A stretch of DNA of 64,000 nt from Colias croceus. Its lineage: Eukaryota; Arthropoda; Insecta; Lepidoptera; Pieridae. The stretch is taken from positions 10,106,001-10,170,000 of the forward strand of contig NC_059538.1 in the NCBI RefSeq assembly GCF_905220415.1, read 5' to 3'. Of this stretch, positions 33,823 to 43,695 are shown piece by piece; position 1 is the stretch's first letter; each line of letters starts with the position of its first letter. The notes below the pieces were generated by a model. It was not told where the DNA came from. It saw nothing but the letters and a program-made list of their open reading frames with translations, and made no database searches. A program made the translations under genes and the position numbers.

Positions 33823-36800
33823 ATGAAGAATAAGTTTGTAAATTTAATAAACACAAGAGGTAAAAACAAAATATATTATGTTTATTCTATTGAATAACGA
33901 ACTCTGAAAATTAATACAAAATAATGAATCTCTCAAATCGTATAATGTTTGTTGCAGTTTTACATAAAGCAAAGTTAAATTCAAAAGACAATTTCAAAAC
34001 CCAACTTTTAGCGTTTCAAGGATCCACAAGGTTGCTAATTATAGCTGGTCAATGTTTCGGACTAAATCCTGTTTTGGGTGTACTAGAGTCCGACATTTCG
34101 AGAATAAGGTAAAAATGTCTATAATGGTTTGTTAGGTCGTGATTTAGGCTAAGCTACAAAAATCCTAAACCTTTCTAAATCCATTGAGCCCCAAGCGGCC
34201 CGATCGGTCCACGACACAATAGATTTTCTATTGTATCTGTGATTCCGGGGCCTGAGCTATTAAAAGGTTCTCTGAGTAAAAGAAAAGGTCTGAATCTGTT
34301 ATTTTAAATTTGCATTGTCTATATTATAATAATGCCTAGGTACTGGATAATTTTATTTACCAAGGTGGAATTTTAATATGACTTTATCTTTATAAATAGA
34401 AAAAGTCAAATTCTATTACTATTCTACTTCTTATATTAGAATAATACTGGGGCCATTTATCATATAGGAGATATGAGAAAAAAGGTTCGATTTCTGCTTA
34501 GATCCATGGATGACATGGATGGTTGGTTGGATGGTTGGATGGAGCTAGTTGGATGTCTTGCTTTTGTGACGTAGTCATCAGATCTACGTATTAATATAGT
34601 ACTTGCTTGTTAAGTATCAATATAAAAAAAATATTTATCTTTTCAGATTTAATTTTTTTTCATTGAGACATTTTTACAGCTTGTTAATATGTTTAATTCA
34701 ATTCATGGGATCAGTATTGAGTTTTGTCAACTTAATAAAGAAGTCTGTGACTGTTTCAAGTATAGGTAAATATTCAAATAATGTATTATGGAATAATTTT
34801 TTTGGTCAATAAGCATCCTGTACGAAATGTATTTCTCAATTAATGATTATTAAGTAATTTATTGATTCATTGATTGGTTCATTGATTGATTTATTGATTG
34901 ATTCATTGATTGATTCATTTATTGATTTTTTGTTTTTCTTTCAGCAAGTTTCAACTTCTATTGTACTACTTTCGTTACCAGCATTCTCTTTCTAATCCTT
35001 GCAAGACGATGGCAAATGTTGAGCAAGGAAGTATTGCTGTCTCGCTTGGACGAATACATAGACCCATATATCCGTCTCAAGTGCGTCATCGCTGTTGTTG
35101 CCACATTGAGTCTGGCTATGAGTAAGAAGCTTTAGTTTAAAATTAAAATAATAATTAAAAGTACCTAATTTTGGTTTGGTACTGCAGTATATTAATAGGT
35201 TTCAGGACGTGTAACAATGTAATTTTTTAAAGTCAAACTTCTTCTCGTCACGCCAATACCGTCACGTCATGGAGTATGACGGTGATTTTGGTATCTTTGA
35301 GACTTGCCAAAGAAGTTTCACTTCTGACACGTGTGCTAATATTATAAAAACTTATATGCTTTTCATATAAAACCAGCACTAGCGCTCGTTATCATGTTAT
35401 TTCTAATTGTAGGGAATATTACAATTTATAGATAAGTACTACATTTCTTTTTCAGTGGAACACATTTTCTCAATCATCTCCAAATTCACAGTTTTAATGA
35501 ACTGCGACAACAATATTGACCAATTATTAAAAGATTATGTAGATAATCACTTACCTCGGATGTTTGAACTCGGGTCAGAATACAATATGGTGGTCGGAAT
35601 ACTTATTATGGTAATTATATTATTTAAATTTTCGAAAACTGATACTTGACACAATATGAGATATTACCTATCTTACTAATTTTCTGCTTCTTACGATTTC
35701 AAGTGTTAATTTTTAAAAAGGTTTGCTTTCATTACATCTCTGTAATGTGTATGTTTGTTCGTCTTTCACGCAAAAACCACTAAACCGATTTAGCTTATAC
35801 TTGGCAATGATGTAGCTTATGAACCAGAATAACAGTATAAGCTATAGAAATAATTGCTTTTGAAATCGCGCAGGACAGCTAATAGGTTTTTATATTTCAC
35901 TCTTAATTCAGCTAAAACATTGATTCTTCAATATTAATAGGTAATATTGTTTTCTAGTTCACAAACCTAGTGAGTGCCATGAACTGGAACTATTCCCATG
36001 TATACATCATTTGTTTAAGTCTCTATTTGACGTCCATTATCGAACAGGTGAATAAGAAATTAATTTCAGTTGAAGGTCAGGTACGTTACAAATAATATTT
36101 TTTTTATATTAATCCGTGAAGCTAAACCTTTGTTTTCCTTTTTTTAGAAAATGACTTTTGTCGATCTTATCATTAATATTTACAATGACTGCAGAATACT
36201 GATACTACTTTAATAATCCCTAAAATCCTTAAGTCATTCTTAGACGATAATGCAGCATGACATGACGTTACGTCGTGGTGTCATACATGATGATCGATAA
36301 AATTGATGATTGAAATGAATGACATGCTCTACTTTGTATCCTGCAAGTTAGACTGACATGCACGCATGGTCGTTTAGATCGGTTCCTATCATGCAAAAGC
36401 TTAGATAATAAGCACCTATAATATTTTTATAATAATTCGAATAAAAATATATTTCAGTATCTGCCATCATCATATTGGAAGGTCCTCAGAGAAGACTACA
36501 GCAGAGCAACGCGCCTGGTTAAAATTTTTGATGATTATATAAACAGCATCACTCTTGTGGCCTTTGCTAGTAATCTATTTTTCGTCTGTTTGCGCATTTA
36601 TTATGTCTTGGCGTAAGTATGTTTATTTTGTTTCGCAAAATTATGTTTTGAATCTGGATATATAAACATCTATAGAAGCTGTTAATTTAAATACTAACGG
36701 ATAAGTAACAAGCTAAAAAACTTTTAATTCATTTGAGATTATGTATTATTAACTCAGGCCCCGGAATCACAGACACAATAGAAAATCTATTGTGTCATGG

Positions 36801-38910
36801 ACCGATCGGGCCGGGCTCAATGGGATAAATCAATAATGTAATTTTGAGTAAAAAGCGAATAATTTAACTGCGGCATTTGAGCAATTTTGAAATAAAATAC
36901 TACAAATTAAACGTGCATGTTAATTTTTTTCAGAAATGGAGTAAACATACACAAAAATACGAGTAAGGAATGTAGTGAGCCTTCTTTTGGGTATGTACAT
37001 TAATTATTACTTTTGTCATTATTTTATTTTAACAAATCCGACAAATTTTCATTGATTTGTTAAAAATAATTATTTGACTGTAATAGCATATTAATATAGT
37101 TTCAGACCGTTCAACGGCTATGAGCACATAGTGTATTATACATTTTCACTGACGTTCGTGCTCGCTCGCTCGCTCGCTGTGTCGCTGATCGCTTCGAAGG
37201 TTCACGCCGCTTCATTAGTGGCCGCACCGATATTGTATAGTGTGCCGTCACCCGTTTATTGTATTGAAGTAAGTGTTATCACAAATATTATTAGCGAGCT
37301 CTGACGTATTGACGGCTTAAATATTAACCAAACTTTTAAAAACTAATTTAATTAAAAATAAACTAAAGAAAATGCATTAGATATCTATCTATAAAAGGCT
37401 GGGTAGGTACATAACTGCTACTTAAATGTTTTCAAAAGGTTCCCAATTCGATTATGTATATTTTTTATGTTTGTTACCTTAGAACTTTCGACTGGGTGAA
37501 CCGATTTTTCATTTGAAAGCTTGTTCCTTGTATGATTTAAATATTGTCCAGTGCTGAATGGGTGCATTTGAAGGCGGTTTCGTATTAAGGTTAAAAAAAT
37601 ATTTCATGTCTGATTTAATTTAAAATAATAATATTTTTTCTTAAAATATAAATAATAATTAAAACAAACTAACAGGTGCAGAGGTTCATCGAGCAAGTCC
37701 ACGGGGATACAGTAGCACTAACTGGAATGAATTTTTTCTACGTCACCCGACAGCTCGTGCTCTCTGTGAGTCTTATATTAATTTATATTTTATATTAATA
37801 ATCTTATATACCATAAAATATATAATATGTATAGCTAGAGCCTTCGACTTCTCTAGGGGGATAAAAAGAAGCCTATGTTCTAATCCAGATTGTAATCTTT
37901 ATTACCAAATTGCATACATATCCTATACATTCTTCATCCGAACCGCTAGGGACTGGAACGCGCTTCCTGAATCTGTGTTCCCCGACGAGTACAATATGGG
38001 GGTCTTCAAGCGAAGAGTGAACCGGTACCTACTAGGGAAGCGCGTACCATCTTAGACCGCATCTTAGCTTTCCATCAGGCGAGATTGTGGTCAAGCGCTT
38101 CCCTATCTTGAATAAAAAAAATCTGATTTTCCGAGAAAGAATAACAAATATCTTTTTTTTCTATTCTACAACTTTTACGTTTATTATTAGTATAGCCTGT
38201 CAGTCGCTGCTTTGCCCGCTCAGTCTAAAATTCCCATGGAAATGGGACGTTTTAACGCGGTATACCTATCATTCTTTAGCCTCCTAGCAATCTTCAATCT
38301 TCCAAATATGTAATATATTCTATAATATAAAAATGAATCCCAAAATGTGTTGGTAAGCGCATAACTTGAGAACGGCTGAACCGATTTCGTTAATTCTTTT
38401 TTTATTATATTCCTTGAAGTACGAGGATGGTTCTTATGTAGAGAAAACGTGAATATGTACCACGGGCGAAGCCGGGGCGGACCGCTAGTATTAAATAAAA
38501 ATGAAACCCATTTCGCGTTGTCACGGCATCACGTGTGAACGGCTGAACCGATTTCGATAATTCTTTTTTTTATTATATTCCTTGAAGTACGAGGATGGTT
38601 CTTATGTAGAGAAAACGTACGGGGCGGACCGCTAGTCATAAGATACCTACAATTGCTATTTGCTCCATTGCGATGTAGATGTGGATTGTGGAAATTTATT
38701 TATTTATGCTTTATTGTCCATAAAGTTATATAGGTACTGTCGCAATAATAATATTATATTAGTTATTCATATCTCTTTGAATCTTATAGATACACTATAG
38801 TTCTATAAAACTAATATTAACTATTTTTTTACATTTTACAGGTAGCGGGAACAATAATTACTTACGAGCTAGTGATGCTGCAGTTTAATGTTGATAGCCC
38901 TTTGCAGTGA
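33823..38910 (+). CDS. Gr-4: complete sugar-clade gustatory receptor, 431 aa
   Basis: Complete gustatory receptor. Exons: 33823-33859, 33958-34108, 34647-34765, 34945-35121, 35456-35610, 35958-36080, 36458-36612, 36934-36990, 37106-37268, 37676-37765, 38842-38910. The total is 1,296 nt, giving 431 codons plus stop with every phase consistent. The TM1 exon has FQGSTRLLIIAGQCFGLNPV. Then come TM2, TM3-TM4 and MEHIFS, where Met replaces the Val of the other copies. The 41-codon exon has WNYSHV in place of WNFxDL. TM6, a 57-nt microexon, a TM exon, VALTGMNFFYVTRQ and the TM7 motif TYELVMLQF (about residues 416-424) follow. The first exon (MKNKFVNLINTR) is inferred from a good donor and a 98-bp phase-1 intron matching Gr-6. 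An alternative is a 4-nt first exon at the ATG at 33724. AATAAA lies 23 nt past the stop. Confidence 0.88.
34179..34256. repeat. Short palindromic hairpin element, copy 2
   Basis: Inverted relative to the copy at 8864-8942, with ACACAATAGA, TTT and TCTATTGTAT, and GC-rich flanks (GCGGCCCGATCGGTCC). In Gr-4 intron 2. Confidence 0.75.
34855..34927. repeat. TTGATTCA/TTGATTGA low-complexity array
   Basis: About 73 bp of irregular 4-, 8- and 12-bp repeats of ATTGATT and CATTGATT, ending 17 bp before the Gr-4 exon at 34945. It forms the T-rich acceptor region. Confidence 0.8.
35235..35340. repeat. Interspersed repeat with AAGAAGTTTCACTTCT core
   Basis: Same family as 5409-5520 and 9262-9395; contains AAAGAAGTTTCACTTCTGAC and ACGTGTGCT. 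Lies 115 bp upstream of the Gr-4 exon at 35456. Confidence 0.7.
36753..36825. repeat. Short palindromic hairpin element, copy 3
   Basis: Has CTCAGGCCCCGGAATCACAG, then the ACACAATAGA / TCTATTGTGT hairpin and GGACCGATCGGGCCG. In Gr-4 intron 7. Confidence 0.75.
37435..37540. repeat. Interspersed repeat, CATTTGAAAGCTTGT family
   Basis: Same family as 9726-9830, with CCCAATTCGATTATGTATAT and GGTGAACCGATTTTTCATTT. In Gr-4 intron 9. Confidence 0.5.
37855..38120 (+). pseudogene. Non-LTR retrotransposon ORF2 3' fragment
   Basis: The frame 37921-38055 encodes 44 residues ending in a stop, including SYTFFIRTARDWNALPESVF and FKRRVNRYLLGKR. The pattern FxRTxRDWNxLPxxVF...FKRRV is the C-terminal end typical of LINE reverse-transcriptase ORFs (RTE/CR1/Jockey-type). 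A GCTTCCCTATCTTGAATAAA tail with an A-run follows at about 38095-38120. It is 5'-truncated and sits in the last Gr-4 intron. Confidence 0.75.
38319..38635 (+). mobile_element. Two head-to-tail Helitrons, second family
   Basis: Copy 1 (38319-38488) is nearly identical to the tandem pair at 31766-32094. Copy 2 (about 38489-38635) is diverged and carries a deletion before its GGGGCGGACCGCTAG end. In the last Gr-4 intron. Confidence 0.8.
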
Positions 38911-38932
38911 TAAGTGATTTCTCTTTGTACTT

Positions 38933-38938
38933 AATAAA
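38933..38938 (+). terminator. Candidate Gr-4 poly(A) signal
   Basis: Canonical AATAAA 23 nt after the Gr-4 stop codon. It predicts a very short 3' UTR. Confidence 0.55.
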
Positions 38939-39602
38939 TTCCATTCTAATTATTGGTAATATCTATTGTATGTTTAGACTTGTTGATATTAGCATATTAC
39001 ACTATGATTACCCGGTAGGTACCTTAGTTTTATTATGTAGGACTAGAAGCTAGTAAGTATTAAGTGAAATATTTAAATTTCATATTTTTCATACTTACAT
39101 TTCCCCTTTAATTTTAACTAAATTATTATTTCCCAAAAGTTCTTAAATCATATAAAAACTCGTGCCAGTTAAAATATACAATCCAAATGTTAAATTCCAA
39201 CGCAACCCACTCTGTAAATGAAGATTCTTCACCTTCGCCAACCTTTCGGTTTCACTGTATTAAATCCATTATAATAACTTAGTGCTCTCAGCATAAAATA
39301 TTGCTCAAATTTTTATCCACAACGTGAAATTCTAAAATATTCTCTTCATTCGATGCAGAGGATGTACTTACGCTAAAGTTTTATTCACGTTAAAAAGTAT
39401 TACAAAGATATTTTACATTATTATGTTCAGTAATACCGCATATTGGTTTTAATGAAGTGATCTCGGTTTCTTTATTGCCTTTTGTTTGGCTTCGTTTGTT
39501 TAAGTACATTGTTGTATGCCAAAATGAAAAAGTTGTCTACAATTGTTCAGCATTGCAATGTTCAACAATGCCTATAGTTACAAAATAAAAGAACAGTCTT
39601 AA

Positions 39603-39792
39603 ACCGGCTACTCACCTACCTGCAGCAGGGGCAATATTGGAATTACACCCTTAATTGGCCCCTTAATTGTGATGTGTAGGTATCTGTTTATGCAAGCAGG
39701 GGCAATGTAGAGAACAGAAATTGCTCCAACCACCATGCAACCGAGATTGTTCCAATATTGCCCCTGCGGCTGGTAGATGAGTAGCCGGCTTA
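39603..39792. mobile_element. MITE with CCGGCTACTCA ends
   Basis: About 190 bp with 40-bp imperfect terminal inverted repeats: AAACCGGCTACTCACCTACC on the left and AAGCCGGCTACTCATCTACC on the right (read inward), both running into GCAGGGGCAATATTGGAA. Target duplication not resolved. Confidence 0.75.
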
Positions 39793-40016
39793 TAAAACAT
39801 TGAATTGTCTTTATTTTCTCTCTTAAAGGTATACGATGTTAACAGAGAAAGCTCATGATGGATAGCAGAATGTTGACGTTTCTAAAAGACAGATGTATTA
39901 TTTCCCATCTGCATCGATTTGTAATATGAACTTAAGTACCTCTTTATGCTTTTTATAGAATTGCTCCAGAAATGTTATGAAAAGCTTAATATCAAACTAT
40001 TACATTGTTTATTTTA

Positions 40017-40186
40017 GGGCCGATTTTTCAATGCTTGGATAAAACTTATTCGTCGAATAATGTATATAACTACCATTTTAAAAACGTATTCTAATTGCCC
40101 GTATTTGACAGTTTACGTGACATTTTAATATTATCTAATACTTTATTGGACGGATAAGTTTTATCCAAGCATTGAAAAATCGGCCC
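40017..40186. mobile_element. Tourist-like MITE, copy 1
   Basis: 170 bp with long terminal inverted repeats starting GGGCCGATTTTTCAATGCTT, flanked by TTA (40014-40016 and 40187-40189). Ends and 3-bp target fit PIF/Harbinger-derived MITEs. It shares the interior TATTCTAATTG and CTTTATTGGACGGAT with 46227-46369. Confidence 0.85.
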
Positions 40187-43098
40187 TTATAGCAATAAAA
40201 GGTAAATTTTAAATTCATATACCATACTTTATTGCAAACATTTATTCTAAAGCTTAAATTATTCTAAATAAGGTATTATTTTTTAGTAAAAATAAATAAA
40301 AGCTGTCTGTGTATTCTGCTGTGATAATCAACATAGTATAGAATTACGTTCATTCTAATAATAATTAACGTAATTCCACACACAATGTTCTGTTCATAAG
40401 TGGGGATTGAACTCCCTTTCCGTATGAAATCTCCAGCATCCATTGTACTATAAAGATAAAGAATAATAAATGTATTTAATTGTAATCTGTGTATTGGAAA
40501 ATTGAAATGTATGTGACAATTGTAATGTAATTTAAATATAATATTATATTGCAATACCTGCATAAGGTTTCTAATGTATGCAATAAATGATTTGATTTGA
40601 TTTGATTTGAAATTGTGTATTTATCATTTTCCCGATACCATTCATGTAACAAGTAATGATCGAAATGAAAGCAAAGTTAATCTCTTGATTGAGCTGCCGG
40701 AATCATTGATTATGATGAAGACAAATATTGCTTCATTACCGAAGTGTTCATAATTAAAATCAAACTTAATGGCATTTTCATTTAATTAAAATTTCCATTG
40801 TATGACTGGGAACAAATTTGTCGGAAATTGACTGAGCTAATTGCAATATTACTTGAAATTTACGGTGATTTAATGAAGACAGAGGAAGTTAAATTATATG
40901 GTATAACTGTCAAGCATTGTTCCGTTCACATAATATGTGTTGAATATTAAAGGTGTTGATATTAAAATTTGGAGGTTTTACTTTGAGATAAACAATCTAC
41001 TCTGATATTATAAAGAGGAAAGATTTGATTGTTTGTTTCAATTGAATAGGCTCTAATGGACCGATTTAAATAATATTTTATCATTACAATCCTACATTAT
41101 CCCTGATGAACATAGGCTATATTTTGTGATGTTTTTGTGCCTTGTGGATATTCAGATAATAATTATATTCAGAGAAATAGTTTAACTATTTTTGAACCTT
41201 ACAACGATTAATCGTTGTAGGTATAATTCGGTGAATCAAAAGTTCTTTCTAAAGATGCTTAGTTAGATAAATAAATACTATTTAAAAAGTCAGAGACAAG
41301 ACAGAGAGACTTTGTATAAATATTGTTTTATGAGAAATTTGAATCAGCATTTAACAAAACCGTGGTCGTGTTTTGACAAATTACAACCTTGAAGACCCCA
41401 TGTGTCATGTTATAAGGCCTGAGGTGCTTTATATGACGTGGGTTGGTGAATTAGGGATTTTTCCTCGTTTAAAAATAAAGGAACGTTAGTAAAAATTGTA
41501 ATATGTACATATGACTCTTTATATGACGATTTACATGTAGATGTTTAGAAATGTGAGCGACTTTTTAAAACTCAAATATTTCATTCAACAAGACTCTTTT
41601 AGAAGCGCTTTTCAACGAAATTTTGAGACTCAGTATTACATAGTAAGTTTGAAACTCAATTTCAATTGAGAGGAGCATAATATAGTTTTATAAATTAAAA
41701 AGAATTTGCCTTATTAATCTTAGGTTGGTATCAACATCTTTTCAATTTGGTTTTAAAACGAAAAAAAAAACGCTTTTAAAAACACAACTTATTCACAGAT
41801 GCACGTCTTACTTCAATTCTCTTCAGTTCTTGAATTTTATTTAAACAGCAATTTATTTTTCAGATTTTTCGTTTTCAGACACAGAGATAAATTGAATTAA
41901 AAGAACCATATAAATTATAACTATTTATTGCGTTTACCTTTTAAATTACATTTCTTTATGCAAACTAACTTTAACAACGCGCAGGTGTTTTTCGATAAAA
42001 GTTATAAAATGTATCACACAGCTTCGCCTTAACACCTGAAAACCGATGCATACTCTTGTCTTACTGAATTTATTATTCAGATTACATTTGCATATTCACA
42101 AAGCGCTGATAAAAGCCTGTTTCGAGAAATTCCATTGAAACAATGATTTTGTTGTTCGAATCTAAGCCGAGATGATGTATTTGACGCAGATTGTAAGGTT
42201 TTAGTAATTAAGGCGAAGCTCATTTGGTTGATTTTTATTTTTGTATATTTTGAAATAGGTACTCTCTTTGTTTATTGATTTTTACATTTCTTGATCAAAA
42301 ATGAGTCGATATATTTTGTCGAGAGTTGTAATGATTGATCAAAAAATATACATTAGATGCAGTAAGTACTAAATATGAGTTCAATAATTTATTTGCTAGA
42401 TACTCATAAAATTATTGTTTTTTCACCAATACTTGATACTTAAGTAAGAATGCAAAGTTTGAATTAAACCTATCGGTCAAAAGTGGGTCAAAATCGAGTT
42501 AAGAGTCGATTATTAACAGACAGGTGAAGCTAATAGCGTGTTAAAAAGGATTCCCGTTTATAAAAGACAAACAAATTACCAAAACCTTACAATGTTAACA
42601 TCAAACTTTTCACTAAACAACAACAAGTTATAGTTTGACACCATTTGCATATAGCTCAAGATAAAGGGCGGTATATAATGGACGCCGTGGAGCGGAAACT
42701 TCGAGCTTCATACTCTATTGTACAAAATAAAGTAAATTGTATATTTAGAATCTACAATACTAGCAACAATGGAGATCACAATATATCTACAGTACCATGT
42801 TATTATATTTTTAAACTTAACAACAAAATTTAGAGCAATATTTTACTAGTAAAACTTCACTATACCGATTATTATTATTATAGTACTATGTCTGTCTATC
42901 TGTCACTAAGCTGAGTGTCATACGTTTGTTTTTATATTATCGGTTTTTTTTTTTAATATTAACTCTTTTGTGTAAAACTTCTGAATGTGACTAAAACTAC
43001 AATTGCACCAATTACATTTATTCTATGATAATTCTAATATTCTTCATTATGAGCAAACGCATAAACACATTCATCTTAATTGAAATACTATTATAGTA

Positions 43099-43605
43099 GA
43101 GCCATTTTAATAGGCAACATTTGACAGTTCAACAAAATTCAACAACGTAACCTAAATAGTAACGATGACATAGAATAACATGATATTTCGTTTTGTTAGA
43201 ACTGCACATTTGCTTAACTTTTTTCAATTACGATTACATATTTATAATAATAATGACCGATACAAGTAATTTTAGGATTTGATTTTACTGATAAACCATT
43301 CTAAACAAAATAAACAATTTCTGATTTAAAGAACTGACGTCGCTACAATTTTGTGTCAATAAACCTTTTTTCTTTTTAAATACCAGAGACGTTACTCTAA
43401 AAATCGAAATCTGACATCTAGAATCGAATGCATTGATTACTTGGGAATAAAAATTATCATAAATTATTGACATGTATTTCAAGTTCGATTGACAAATGTT
43501 TCAAGTCCGTATCGATTAATTCACTTTAATCGATGTTTTTAAGCAGTTTACCACCCTATGAAGATAAAATTGATAGACGTCAAATGTTGCCTATTAAATT
43601 GGCTC
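43099..43605. mobile_element. 507-bp element with GAGCCA ends
   Basis: Terminal inverted repeats: GAGCCATTTTAATAGGCAAC on the left, GAGCCAATTTAATAGGCAAC on the right (read inward), both followed by ATTTGAC. It ends 90 bp beyond the Gr-5 stop codon, so it may supply the Gr-5 3' UTR end. Its interior ACCACCCTATGAAG also occurs near 21910. Confidence 0.7.
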
Positions 43606-43695
43606 GACATACTTTCTTTTCACAAGTCAGTAAAGTGCGAAACAACATATCATAATCTGGAAGCAAAACGTCAAACATTACTTAACAGGACATCA

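Larger units (their letters stand above)
38911..43695. other. Convergent Gr-4/Gr-5 spacer
   Basis: A 4.8-kb spacer between two converging genes. It holds MITEs at 39603-39792, 40017-40186 and 43099-43605, and a degenerate Helitron-like stretch near 41000-41170. From about 41200 to 43090 I see only AT-rich sequence without a supported gene. Confidence 0.65.
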
